Source of the DNA: Rhizobium sp. S152
GTDB taxonomy: Bacteria > Pseudomonadota > Alphaproteobacteria > Rhizobiales > Rhizobiaceae
Assembly (NCBI RefSeq): GCF_030380735.1
Contig: NZ_JAUDRZ010000002.1
Location: 372,001 to 436,000, forward strand
DNA: 64,000 nt
Direction: 5' to 3'
Shown: positions 8,797 to 19,085 of the stretch, in pieces
How the letters are laid out: every line of letters starts with the position of its first letter
Numbering within the stretch: the stretch's first letter is position 1
Program-made: the position numbers and the translations under genes
The notes under the pieces: generated by a model
What the model was told of the DNA's origin: nothing
Databases searched by the model: none
What the model saw: the letters and a program-made list of their open reading frames with translations, nothing else

Positions 8797-9530
8797 TCAG
8801 GCTTTCGCGGGCGCCGCTTGGCTGATGACGCCGCAGAAGTCATTGACGGTGGCGACCCAGCCGAAGAACTTCTCGACGTTGTAGACCGTCGCCTGCTGGA
8901 TGAAGTCGGGACCGAGATGATGGGTCGCGTCCTCCAGCATCACGCCGAAATATTCGAGGTGGAAGGCATCGCGCAGCGAGCTCTCGACACAGACATTGGT
9001 GGCGATGCCGACGAAGACGAGGTTGCGGATGCCGCGGGCGCGCAGCACGCTGTCCATATTGGTGTTGAAGAAACCGCTATAGCGGGTCTTCGGAACGAGG
9101 ATGTCACCCGGCTGCGGCTGCAACTCGTCGACGATGGCGTAATCCCAGGTGCCTTTGGCGAGTAGCTGTCCCTGTAGTTCCGGATTGGCGCGCATGTGCT
9201 TGAGCGCATTCGACTTGTGGTAATTCGGCGATCCCGGCCCACCAGCCTCGACATAATCCTTGTCCCAGCCGTTTTGGAAATAGATGACCTGGACGCTGGC
9301 GGCGCGCGCCGCATCCAGCGTTTTCTTGATGTTCGATATCGTGCCCTTGGCGCCGGAGATGTCGAAGCCGGCCAGATCGACGTAGCCGCCTTCGGTCGAG
9401 TAGGCGTTCTGCATATCGACGACGACGACGGCAGTCTCGCTCGGCTTCAAGGTGATCGGCTCGGGGCGGGCAGGGAGGGTGACGCTTTGCGTGCGCTCGA
9501 GCGGCGCCTCGTATCCGACGGGTGCGACGC

Positions 9531-9534
<4 letters not shown>
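8797..9534 (-). CDS. rutB: Ureidoacrylate amidohydrolase RutB
   Basis: 245 aa from the ATG at 9534, which overlaps the rutA stop as ATGA; a much longer in-frame reading into rutA is rejected. It is an isochorismatase-like cysteine hydrolase with the catalytic triad visible: Asp40 ([10 protein letters not shown]), Lys149 (VPKTRYSGF) and Cys182 ([11 protein letters not shown]). It cleaves ureidoacrylate made by RutA to carbamate/ammonia and aminoacrylate. It is coupled to rutA in the operon. Confidence 0.95.
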
Positions 9535-10619
<1,085 letters not shown>

Positions 10620-10742
10620 GTTGCTCTCCTGATTGAGCGAACGGCCTTGCCGTCTAGGGTTCGGTGAATTGGATGCAGTTTGCGTGCCAGTTGAGAAAAG
10701 CAAACGAAAATCAAAGGCCGCGAAGCGCCCACCGGCCATAAA

Positions 10743-10758
10743 TTTATCAAATGGTCAA
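10743..10758. promoter_or_regulatory. RutR-like operator upstream of rutA
   Basis: TTTATCAAATGGTCAA matches the E. coli RutR consensus TTGACCANNTGGTCAA at 12 of 14 defined positions, with the right half TGGTCAA perfect. It lies about 125 bp upstream of the rutA start. A uracil-responsive RutR (TetR family) encoded elsewhere is the likely ligand. Confidence 0.6.
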
Positions 10759-10780
10759 AAATTTATCGAATGATAAATTT
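10759..10780. promoter_or_regulatory. Second palindrome in the rutA promoter
   Basis: AAATTTATC-GAAT-GATAAATTT is a perfect inverted repeat with 9-bp arms. It sits 19 bp from the equivalent start of the first site (10740) and shares AAATTTATC with it, so the two look like tandem versions of one operator. Confidence 0.6.
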
Positions 10781-10827
10781 TCCGCTGAAAAGATGATACT
10801 CGTGCCCAAGAATTCGGCATCGCCTGT

Positions 10828-13800
10828 TTATGCCGCAGTTTCCGGTGTCGACGGCGGTTGGGCCGCGCTCCTTCGCGCGCCGCGCCACTCTTCGATCCTT
10901 TGAAGCACTACATAGAACGCCGGTACGAAGAGAACGGCAAGGCAGGTCGAGGCCAGCATGCCGCTGAACACTGAGATGCCAATCGACTTGCGCGCGGAGG
11001 CGCCGGCGCCGGTCGCGAGAACCAGCGGAAGAACCCCCAGGATGAATGCGAAGGATGTCATCAGGATCGGACGAAAGCGAAGGCGGGCCGCCTCGATCGC
11101 GGCCTCGACGATTTCCATTCCCTCCGCGCGCTTCTCGCGCGCATATTCAACGATCAGGATGGCGTTCTTGGACGACAGGGCGATCAGCAGGATCAGGCCG
11201 ATCTGCGTGTAGAGGTTGTTGGCGACATGAAAGCTTGTCAGCGCCCCCACCGTGCCGAGCAGCGCGAGCGGCACGGCGAGAAGCACGGCGAGCGGCAGGA
11301 GCCAGCTTTCATACTGCCCCGCCAGCACGAAATAGACGAGCAGCATGGCAAGCCCGAAGACGAAGTAGATTTGCGACCCCACCGCTTTCTCCTGATAGGA
11401 CAGCGCGGTCCACTCGAAGCCCGCCCCCGGGGGCAGCGTCTGGTTGGCGATCTGCTCCATGACGGCGAGCGCCTGGCCGGAACTGAAGCCGGCCGCCGAG
11501 CCGCCGACGATGGTAGCGGTCGGGTATAGATTGTAGAGGCTGATCAGCGACGGCCCCTGCGTGTCGGTGATATCGATCACCGTGCCGAGCGGCACCATGG
11601 TTCCGTCACCCGCCTTCACCTTCAGGTTCTTGATATCCTGGGAGCTTACGCGAAAATCCGGCGCCGCCTGCACATAGACCTGGAACGTCCGCCCGAACTT
11701 GCTGAACTGGCCAACATAACTCGATCCGACATAGCCTGATAGCGCCGAGAACACCTGACCGACCGAGATGCCCAGCGTCTCCGCCTTGATGCGGTTGACC
11801 ACGACTGAGAATTGCGGCGTCTGGGCGCGGAAAGGCGATCCGACCGCCTGTAGCGAGGATTGCGTGCCGCCGTTGCGAACAATCGTATCCGCGAGTGTCT
11901 GAAGCAGTGCATAGTCGAAATTCCCGTCACGCAGTTCCACCTGCATCGTGAAGCCGTTAGCATTGCCGACGCCTTGGATCGGCGGCGGTACGAGGACGTT
12001 GGTCTTGGCCGACAACAGGTTTTTCAGCGAACCATTGAGGTGCTGGTAGATCGACAGGAGATCCTGTCCCTTCTCTTTGTTGCGGATATCCCAGTCGCTG
12101 AGAACGACATAGGCGACGCCGGCGTTCGGCAGGCTGGCACTGTTGTCGAGGACCGACATGCCGCTGATCGTCAGCACGTCACTGACGCCGGGCGTATCGC
12201 GCGCGATCTTGCTCACATCGGCCATGACAGCATCGGTTCGCTCTTTCGAGGCTCCGTCGGGAAGCTGGGCGCTGATCAGCACATAGCCCTGGTCCTCAAG
12301 CGGCAGGAAGCCTGTCGGCAGCCGCGTGAGCCCCCAGATCGCCGTAGCCATGAGCGCCAGCGCCACGATGACGGCGATAAAGCTGTGGCGCGCCAGGCCG
12401 CCGATTACACGGGTATATCCGCGCTCCGCGCTGTCATAGATCCGGTTGAAGCCGCGGAAGAAGAAGTTCTTCTTCTCGTTCGGAACCGGCGGCCGAAGCC
12501 AGAGCGCACATTGCGTCGGATTGAGCGTCATGGCGCTGACGGCGCTGATGAAGGCGGTGGCGGCGATGACGAGCGCGAATTGCCGGTAGAGCTGGCCCGT
12601 CAGCCCCGGCAGGAATGCGGCCGGCACGAAAACAGCCATCAGCACGAGCGTGATGCCGACGATCGGTCCGAACAACTGGTCCATGGCCTTGCCCGCCGCC
12701 TCCTTGCGGGACATGCCGGCCTCCATGTTGCGCGCGACACCCTCGACGATGACGATCGCGTCGTCGACGACGATGCCGATCGCAAGCACGATGGCAAAGA
12801 GCGTCGAGAGGTTGACCGTGAAGCCGAGCGCGGCCATGGCGGCGAAGGCACCGATGATCGTGACCGGTACGGTGGTCGCGGGGATGAGCGTTGCCCGCCA
12901 GTCCTGCAGGAAGATCAGGATCACGATCAACACGAGAAGGCCGGCTTCGATCAGCGTGACATAGACTTCGTCGATCGACGCCGTCACGAACTTGGTCGTG
13001 TCGAACGGCACCTTGTAGGCAAGACCTTCGGGGAAGGACTTCGCCAGCTCATCCATCTTGGCATAGACCTCCTTGGCAACGGAGATCGCATTGGCCTCGG
13101 GCAGCTGATAGATCGCTATGCCCGCCGCAGCCTGGCCGTTGAAGGTGAAGGACTGGCTGTAGGTTTGCGCTCCAAGCTCCACCCGACCGATATCGCGGAC
13201 ACGGGTGATGCGTCCGCCATCGTCGGGATCGACCTTGACGATGATGTTGTCGTAGTCGGGCGCGTCGCTGAGCCTGCCGTTGATGTTGAGCGTGTACTGA
13301 AAGTTCTGTCCCGCCGGCACCGGCGGCAGGCCGACCTGGCCCGCGGGAACGTCCTGGCTCTGCTGCTGGACGACGTTGATGACGTCTTGCGGCGTCAGGC
13401 TTCTCGCCTGCAACAGGTTCGGATCCATCCATATCCGCATCGCATATTGGCCGGCGCCGAGCACGCTGACGCCACCGACGCCCGGAAGGCGGGCAAGTTC
13501 GTTCTGCAGGTTGATGACCGCGTAGTTGGAGAGAAACAGGCTGTCGTAGCGGTTATCGGGAGAGGTGAGGCCGATGAAGCCGAGGATGGAGGTCGATTTC
13601 TTCTGCGTCGTCACGCCCTGCAACTGTACGGCCTGCGGCAGTGACGACATGGCGATCGCCACGCGGTTTTGCACCAGCACCTGCGCCTGGTCGCCATCGG
13701 TTCCGATCGCGAAGGTGACGATCAGCGAATAGGTTCCGTCGCTGGCGCTCGTCGACTGCATGTAGAGCATGTCCTGCACGCCGTTGACCTGCTGTTCGAT

Positions 13801-13995
13801 CGGCAGTGCGACTGTCTCGATCAGCGTCTGGGCGCTGGCGCCGGGATAGCGCGTCGTCACCTGCACGGTCGGCGGCACGACGTTGGGATACTGCGCGACC
13901 GGCAGCTGGAACACGGCCACCGCGCCGATCAGGATGATAACGAGGGCGAGTACGTTTGCCAGCACGGGCCTGTCGATGAAGAAGCGGGAGATCAT
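10828..13995 (-). CDS. RND multidrug efflux transporter, HAE1 (AcrB/MexB) family
   Basis: 1055 aa, full length for AcrB-type inner-membrane pumps. The N-terminus MISRFFIDRPVLANVLALVI is typical, the proton-relay Asp pair is in IGIVVDDAIVIVEG (TM4), and the pore-domain and docking-domain repeats are present in both halves. It exports hydrophobic drugs, dyes, bile salts or plant phenolics using proton flux. It is encoded 30 bp downstream of its adaptor. No outer-membrane TolC-type gene and no local TetR repressor are nearby. Confidence 0.95.
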   Translation of the reverse strand: MISRFFIDRPVLANVLALVIILIGAVAVFQLPVAQYPNVVPPTVQVTTRYPGASAQTLIETVALPIEQQVNGVQDMLYMQSTSASDGTYSLIVTFAIGTDGDQAQVLVQNRVAIAMSSLPQAVQLQGVTTQKKSTSILGFIGLTSPDNRYDSLFLSNYAVINLQNELARLPGVGGVSVLGAGQYAMRIWMDPNLLQARSLTPQDVINVVQQQSQDVPAGQVGLPPVPAGQNFQYTLNINGRLSDAPDYDNIIVKVDPDDGGRITRVRDIGRVELGAQTYSQSFTFNGQAAAGIAIYQLPEANAISVAKEVYAKMDELAKSFPEGLAYKVPFDTTKFVTASIDEVYVTLIEAGLLVLIVILIFLQDWRATLIPATTVPVTIIGAFAAMAALGFTVNLSTLFAIVLAIGIVVDDAIVIVEGVARNMEAGMSRKEAAGKAMDQLFGPIVGITLVLMAVFVPAAFLPGLTGQLYRQFALVIAATAFISAVSAMTLNPTQCALWLRPPVPNEKKNFFFRGFNRIYDSAERGYTRVIGGLARHSFIAVIVALALMATAIWGLTRLPTGFLPLEDQGYVLISAQLPDGASKERTDAVMADVSKIARDTPGVSDVLTISGMSVLDNSASLPNAGVAYVVLSDWDIRNKEKGQDLLSIYQHLNGSLKNLLSAKTNVLVPPPIQGVGNANGFTMQVELRDGNFDYALLQTLADTIVRNGGTQSSLQAVGSPFRAQTPQFSVVVNRIKAETLGISVGQVFSALSGYVGSSYVGQFSKFGRTFQVYVQAAPDFRVSSQDIKNLKVKAGDGTMVPLGTVIDITDTQGPSLISLYNLYPTATIVGGSAAGFSSGQALAVMEQIANQTLPPGAGFEWTALSYQEKAVGSQIYFVFGLAMLLVYFVLAGQYESWLLPLAVLLAVPLALLGTVGALTSFHVANNLYTQIGLILLIALSSKNAILIVEYAREKRAEGMEIVEAAIEAARLRFRPILMTSFAFILGVLPLVLATGAGASARKSIGISVFSGMLASTCLAVLFVPAFYVVLQRIEEWRGARRSAAQPPSTPETAA

Positions 13996-14025
13996 GGTGG
14001 TCGCCTCAAGCGTTCACGGGGAAGA

Positions 14026-15216
14026 TCATGGCGTCGTCGCTTTCGCAGGAGGCGTCGGCGGTGTTTCCGCCGATGCAATCTCGACCTTCTGTGGCTCGAC
14101 CTTCGCGCCGGGCGCCGCCTGCTGCGTACCCTGGACGACGACCAGATCCTGCGGCTCAAGCCCGGCCTCGATTACGCGCAGCGAACCGTCTCGCTGTCCT
14201 GTCTTGACCGGCCTTTGCTTCAGCACGTTGTCCTCGCCGACGACGAGGAGATAGCTGCCCTGCTGGTTGGTACCTATCGCCGTATCGGGGACCAGCAGCA
14301 TGTTGTCGCGGCGACCGACGGAAACGCGGACTCGAACGAACAATCCTGGCAGCAGCGACTGATCGCGGTTTTCGAACACGCCGCGCACCGAAAGCGTGCC
14401 GGTCGAGGCATCGACCTCCGGCGCGGCATAGTCGAGATGTCCCTTGTGCGGATAACCCTCTTCGCTCTGCAGTCCGATCTCGACCACGATGTTCGGCAGG
14501 TCGATTTGCTGCAGGGTCCGCCCCTGCCTCACCAGTTCCTGCCGGATGGCCAAGACCTGCGCCTCGCTGACGTTGAAGTAGACATTCAGCGGGTCCATCT
14601 GCACGAGCGACGCGAGCTTGGTCGGGCCGGAGACGCCGACCAGTGCGCCGACATCGACAAGGTGATTGGTCGCCCGGCCGTCGAAAGGCGCGGAAACCGT
14701 GGTGTAACCGAGATTGATTGTCGCGATATCCAGCCCGGCCTTGGCATTGAGGATGTTGGCGTTTGCCTCGTCCAGTTGCGCCCGGGCGGAATCGACGCTG
14801 GTCTGCGTGGTCACCTGCTGGCGAGATAGATTGATCTGCCGGTCGTACTCCTGCTGTGCGCCGACCTGCGAGGCCTGCGCCGAGGCGAGCGATGCTTTGG
14901 CCTGTTCCAGCTGCGCCTCGTAGGCGTCCCGCTGGATGCTGAAGAGCTGATCGCCCTTCTTGACTGCCGTGCCATCCTGATAGTCGATGGATGTCAGGAA
15001 GCCTTGTACGCGGGCTTCGATATCGACGGAGTTGACTGCCACGGTGTTGCCCGTCAGCTCCAGATACTGATTGACGGTTTGCTTCAAGGGCATTGCCACA
15101 TGCACCACGGGCGGGGGTGGGGCGACATATTTGTTGTCACTGTCGCAGGAGGAAACCGCGGCGGTCGCCGTGAGGCCGAGAATGAGCAGTAGCCGTTCAT
15201 GCCATCCGTTGAGCAT
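14026..15216 (-). CDS. RND periplasmic adaptor (membrane fusion) lipoprotein
   Basis: 396 aa. The N-terminal signal ends in a lipobox (AAVSSC, Cys24), so the protein is probably anchored in the inner membrane by lipid. Next come a lipoyl half-motif (VDIEARVQGFLTSIDYQDG), a coiled-coil hairpin at about residues 105-175 (QAKASLASAQASQVGAQQEY), the second lipoyl half (APFDGRATNHLVDVGALV) and beta-barrel domains. It links the AcrB-type pump downstream to an outer-membrane channel. It is the first gene of the pair. Confidence 0.93.
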   Translation of the reverse strand: MLNGWHERLLLILGLTATAAVSSCDSDNKYVAPPPPVVHVAMPLKQTVNQYLELTGNTVAVNSVDIEARVQGFLTSIDYQDGTAVKKGDQLFSIQRDAYEAQLEQAKASLASAQASQVGAQQEYDRQINLSRQQVTTQTSVDSARAQLDEANANILNAKAGLDIATINLGYTTVSAPFDGRATNHLVDVGALVGVSGPTKLASLVQMDPLNVYFNVSEAQVLAIRQELVRQGRTLQQIDLPNIVVEIGLQSEEGYPHKGHLDYAAPEVDASTGTLSVRGVFENRDQSLLPGLFVRVRVSVGRRDNMLLVPDTAIGTNQQGSYLLVVGEDNVLKQRPVKTGQRDGSLRVIEAGLEPQDLVVVQGTQQAAPGAKVEPQKVEIASAETPPTPPAKATTP

Positions 15217-15428
15217 CGTCTTCTCTGCCTCCGGCAGTTGTGATTTCAGGTTATTCGCAAACCCGGTCCATTCTCAAAAGGTCAGTAATACTTCGCGCTC
15301 GATCAGTCCTTGTGCGGTAGGAAAGCAGTGCCGAAAAAGCCGCGAAAGTACGTTACGGTTAAATCACGTTGGACAAGTGCATCCACATGCGGTGCGAACG
15401 TTCGACCAATCGAAGCGCTCGCTCAAAC

Positions 15429-16190
15429 TTACTGGTGACCCATGCGCGACAATGCGATGCGCAAGGGCTCGTCCGAGACGTAGATCAGCCCGCCATAGGG
15501 GTGGGCCATGTCATTGACGATGAAAATCGCGCCGCCGACTGACAGCGCGCAGACCGTGATGATCGATATGACGGTCGCGTTGTGAGGCGATAGCAGTCCG
15601 AACGTGTAGAAGATGACGGTCAGCCAGAACGTCAGCACGACAAGGAAGGCGGTCGGCAGACCCTCGTTGCCGCTTTCGAGCACCAGCCAGTGAGCTTCGG
15701 CAATGGCGCCGCTGACCTCCAGCGCTCGCGCCTTGATGAGAGATTGGACGTCGTTTTGCGGGCTGAGCAACCTGAGTTGCCGCTGGACGGGCTCGATACC
15801 GAGATCGTCGGCCAAGACGCTTCGGGGCTCACCCCCACCAGAGACATCCCAGCCGTCGGCGATCCGGTTTGCCACCAGCTTCGCGAGCTGTTTGCGCGCG
15901 TCCGCCGTCTCGGACCCGTATTGCGCCATGATGCGGTCGAGGAGCACGAGGCGCGCGCCCGATCCCCGCAATTCGGTCTCGGCGTCGTCGAAGCGGGATT
16001 TGGCGGATGCCACGAGAAAGCCGAGCGCCAGAGCAGAGAGCGTTCCGACCACGGCTGTCGCAAGTTTTATCGCGTCCTTCGATTCCGTCGACAGATGATG
16101 GTGGGGCAGGTGACGGCTCGTCCAGGCGCCGGCAAGCGTCGCGCCAGCCAGCAGTACCGCTACGATCCCTCCGGTTTCCAACGCCGTCAT
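15429..16190 (-). CDS. DUF4239 (bestrophin-like) membrane protein
   Basis: 253 aa. Membrane segments are seen at about 8-24, 43-62, 182-203 and 209-228. The middle part is a soluble helical region of about 110 residues. The arrangement and the motif ESKDAIKLATAVVGTLSALALGFLVASAK match the DUF4239 family, sometimes described as bestrophin-like. Function is unknown; an ion channel or transporter role has been suggested for the fold. It stands alone, between the RND pump and a DedA gene. Confidence 0.75.
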   Translation of the reverse strand: MTALETGGIVAVLLAGATLAGAWTSRHLPHHHLSTESKDAIKLATAVVGTLSALALGFLVASAKSRFDDAETELRGSGARLVLLDRIMAQYGSETADARKQLAKLVANRIADGWDVSGGGEPRSVLADDLGIEPVQRQLRLLSPQNDVQSLIKARALEVSGAIAEAHWLVLESGNEGLPTAFLVVLTFWLTVIFYTFGLLSPHNATVISIITVCALSVGGAIFIVNDMAHPYGGLIYVSDEPLRIALSRMGHQ

Positions 16191-16297
16191 AGACGCGCCC
16201 CCTCTGAGATCGAGGATAAGCGAAATCAGATATTCTAGTAAAGCGCGTAAATCGAGAAGCTGAAAAGCAATTTATGATCCCGCACGGCGTATGCTGG

Positions 16298-16858
16298 TCA
16301 GCCGGTCGCCCGGTATCTGCGGATGGCAAAGCCGGCGACCAGCAAGGCAAACGCGGCGGCGAGTGCGATCAGCAGGTGGAGATGCAGCGACAGCCGACCC
16401 AGCAGGCTCTCGACAGCCTGGCCGAACAAATAGCCGACGCCGACAAAGAGTTGTCCCCAGACGATAGCGGCCACGGCATTCAGGATGAGAAAACGTGCTG
16501 CTGGTATCGTTGTGGTGCCGATCACAACCGGGCTGATGGTGCGCAGGCCGGGGAGGAACCGAAAGGCAAGGATAAAGCCGGTTGGGTGGCCTTCATGCAA
16601 TGCGTTCACTTGTCGTACGGCAGGCTTGCTGATGATCCGCTGAACGATCTTGAAGCGGCGCATATATCGGCCGGCGTAGAAAAACGTCTGATCGGCGCAG
16701 AATGAGCCAACCGAGGCGGCAATCGATGCGGCCGCGTAGCCCAGTAAATGCCGGTGTGCCGCCACACCGCCCAAAAATGCCGCCGTCTCGCCTTCGAAGG
16801 CGGTACCGAACAGGATTGCCACCAGGCCGTAGTTTTCGATCAGGCTCTCAAGCTGCAA
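16298..16858 (-). CDS. DedA-family membrane protein
   Basis: 186 aa with a TTG start at 16858 preceded by AGGAG. The family signature is visible: the amphipathic N-terminal segment, FEGETAAFLGGVAAHRHLL, and the conserved FLPGLRTISPVVIGTTTIPAARFLILNAVAAIVWG. DedA/SNARE-associated proteins are polytopic inner-membrane proteins; several flip undecaprenyl phosphate or phospholipids and affect membrane-potential or drug tolerance. It begins 16 bp after the cation/proton antiporter gene, so the two are probably cotranscribed. Confidence 0.88.
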   Translation of the reverse strand: MQLESLIENYGLVAILFGTAFEGETAAFLGGVAAHRHLLGYAAASIAASVGSFCADQTFFYAGRYMRRFKIVQRIISKPAVRQVNALHEGHPTGFILAFRFLPGLRTISPVVIGTTTIPAARFLILNAVAAIVWGQLFVGVGYLFGQAVESLLGRLSLHLHLLIALAAAFALLVAGFAIRRYRATG

Positions 16859-16874
16859 GCGAAATCTCCTGAGA

Positions 16875-18038
16875 TCAGCGCGGGCCTTCGAATATGAGCA
16901 GGAAGTACGCGACGAACAGGACCAGATGCACCGCGCCCTGCATGAGATGCGTGCGGCCGCTGGCGAAGGTTATGATGCTGAGCGCGAGCGTCAACAGCAG
17001 CATGACGGTGTCGGTGTGCTCCAGGCCGAGCACGACGGGATGGCCGCTCAGATGGCTGATCATCAGCATGGCCGGAACCGTGAGGCCGATCGTGGAGAGA
17101 ACCGATCCGAGGAAGATGTTTACCGACCGCTGCAGGTGATTGGCAACGGAGGCGCGCACGGCGCTGATCGCCTCGGGTGTGGCAACGAGCACGGCCATGG
17201 CAACGCCGCCGAGCGCTGCCGGTGCGTGAAGCGTTTCGATGAAGTAATCGATCGGCGGCGCAAGTTGTTCGACGAGAAACACCACGAGCCCCATGTGCGC
17301 GAACAGCAGGATGATGGTCGGCCAGAGCGAACCTGGTTTGCCGTCTTGATGGGCAGGCTCACCAGCGACCATGTTGTCATCGATGAAAAAGCCACGGTGA
17401 CGGCCGGTCTGCAACGCAAGAAAGACGCCATATAGCCCGACCGAAATGAAGGCGAGCACCGTCTGCTGGATGGGCGAGTAGGCGGGGCCGTTGGTTGGAT
17501 GGGTGAAATTCGGCATGATCATGCTGAGTGTCGCCAGCGGTACGATGACCCCGAGATAGGCGTTGGCCCCTTGCAGATTGTGGTGCTGTTCATGCCGCCG
17601 CCAGCCGCCCACGAGCAGCGAGAGACCGACCATGCCGTTGAGGATGATCATGACGACGGCAAACAGCGTGTCGCGGACGAGCGTCGGGTTGTTGTCGCCA
17701 TGAAACATGACCGCCGATATAGCGGTTACCTCGATCGAGGTGATGGCGAGCGTGAGGATCAGCGTTCCGTAGGGCTCACCCAGCCGTTCCGCCAGATGAT
17801 CGGCATGGCGGACGACCGCCAGCGCCGAGGCCAGCACGACCGAAAACAGCCAGAAGAATATGACCGTCAGCCAGAGCGGATTTTCAAGCAGCGTAAAGAG
17901 CGGTCCGGCGTAGAAGAGAAAGAAGAGCGCGGTGCTGATGCTGGCCACGAGCAAGCGTTCCCGCCGCAGGATGTGAACCAATCCGCCATGCTCCGCTCTG
18001 CTTGTTTCCGCTGTCACTTCCCCGTTCTTCCGCAACAT
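16875..18038 (-). CDS. ChaA-like calcium/sodium-proton antiporter
   Basis: 387 aa from the ATG at 18038, chosen over a start 13 codons upstream because only this one has an AGGA sequence at a usable distance. It is a CaCA-superfamily exchanger with the duplicated alpha repeats each containing an acidic membrane motif: TLILTLAITSIEVTAISAVM in the first half and VLVATPEAISAVRASVANHL in the second. The C-terminal helices end in HLVLFVAYFLLIFEG. It exchanges Ca2+ or Na+/K+ for protons across the inner membrane. Confidence 0.88.
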   Translation of the reverse strand: MLRKNGEVTAETSRAEHGGLVHILRRERLLVASISTALFFLFYAGPLFTLLENPLWLTVIFFWLFSVVLASALAVVRHADHLAERLGEPYGTLILTLAITSIEVTAISAVMFHGDNNPTLVRDTLFAVVMIILNGMVGLSLLVGGWRRHEQHHNLQGANAYLGVIVPLATLSMIMPNFTHPTNGPAYSPIQQTVLAFISVGLYGVFLALQTGRHRGFFIDDNMVAGEPAHQDGKPGSLWPTIILLFAHMGLVVFLVEQLAPPIDYFIETLHAPAALGGVAMAVLVATPEAISAVRASVANHLQRSVNIFLGSVLSTIGLTVPAMLMISHLSGHPVVLGLEHTDTVMLLLTLALSIITFASGRTHLMQGAVHLVLFVAYFLLIFEGPR

Positions 18039-18253
18039 TGGATCAAAGCGTCCTGATCTGCACTTGGAGCAGGTCATTTAAAGCGAATTGAGATCGATCA
18101 CGATCGCATATTCGACTTTCCTATTGTAAGTTGTATTTACACTGTATTTTCCGGCGACGCCATGAAAATTGCCGGTATATGACTGAGCATACTTTGGACT
18201 TGCGGAGAGGATTGCGCTCGGTCACAAGCGGGGTAACTCCGCAGGAGAGGCGC

Positions 18254-19021
18254 ATGCGACACATCAGCATCATCGGTATTGGAACCGGGAACCCGGAACA
18301 CGTTACCATTCAGGCGATCAATGCCATGAACGCGGCCGATGCGATTTTCATTCCAACGAAAGGGGAAGAGAAGGACAGGCTGGCAGAAGTGCGCCGGGAA
18401 ATCTGCAGGCGATATGTCACCAACGCGGCAGCTGGCTTGGTCGAATTCGCAATCCCGAAGCGCACGACGGAGGACAGGACCTATGTGCGAAGCGTCGACG
18501 AATGGCACGCGGCGATCGCTGAGCGCTATGTCCGACTAATCGGAGACCTGCCGGAAGGCGGCAAGGGCGCCTTTCTCGTCTGGGGCGATCCCAGTCTCTA
18601 TGACAGCACCATCCGCATCATCGAACGTGCCAGGCACGCGGGAGCGCCGGAGTTCGAACTCAGCGTCATTCCAGGCATAACCAGCATCCAGGCGCTCGCC
18701 GCCAGCCACCGGATCCCGGTCAACCTGATCGGCAAGCCCGTAGAGATCACGACGGGGCGCCGATTGCTTGCCGACAAGGACCACGGCGAAAGCATGATCG
18801 TCATGCTCGATGGCGAACAGGCCTTCTCCAAGATAGACGATCCCGACGCCGAAATCTTCTGGGGCGCCTATCTCGGTACCGAGGACGAGATCATTCTCTC
18901 CGGCCGGCTCGGCGATATCTCCGAGGAGATCGTCAGAACCCGGGCCGAGGCGCGTGCGCGCCATGGCTGGATCATGGACATTTATCTTCTGCGCAAGGGT
19001 CGAGATTTCGACGACCTTTGA
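18254..19021 (+). CDS. cobF: Precorrin-6A synthase (deacetylating) CobF
   Basis: 255 aa. The start at 18254 has AGGAGAGG just upstream and gives the tetrapyrrole-methylase N-terminus ISIIGIGTGNPEHVTIQ. The S-adenosylmethionine-binding features are VWGDPSLYDSTIR and VIPGITSIQALAA. CobF methylates C-1 of precorrin-5 with loss of the C-20/methyl as acetate, a step of the aerobic cobalamin route only. It is the first gene of the cob locus. No cobalamin riboswitch was recognised in the 175 bp upstream. Confidence 0.95.
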   Translation: MRHISIIGIGTGNPEHVTIQAINAMNAADAIFIPTKGEEKDRLAEVRREICRRYVTNAAAGLVEFAIPKRTTEDRTYVRSVDEWHAAIAERYVRLIGDLPEGGKGAFLVWGDPSLYDSTIRIIERARHAGAPEFELSVIPGITSIQALAASHRIPVNLIGKPVEITTGRRLLADKDHGESMIVMLDGEQAFSKIDDPDAEIFWGAYLGTEDEIILSGRLGDISEEIVRTRAEARARHGWIMDIYLLRKGRDFDDL

Positions 19022-19085
19022 TCCCTGTCATGGTTTTGCGCTGATTGCTTCGATCATGTAAGGACGTGTCGAAGGGGTTGTGGCA

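Noticed and set aside
11860..13644. 594-codon open frame antisense to the RND pump gene
   Set aside because: The opposite strand encodes a complete AcrB-type protein; the antisense product is low-complexity and rich in Arg, Asp and Gly, typical of a shadow.
18078..18253. Possible cobalamin riboswitch before cobF
   Set aside because: The conserved B12-box (GCCACTG-like) and the expected long leader are not seen; only 175 bp separate the divergent genes.
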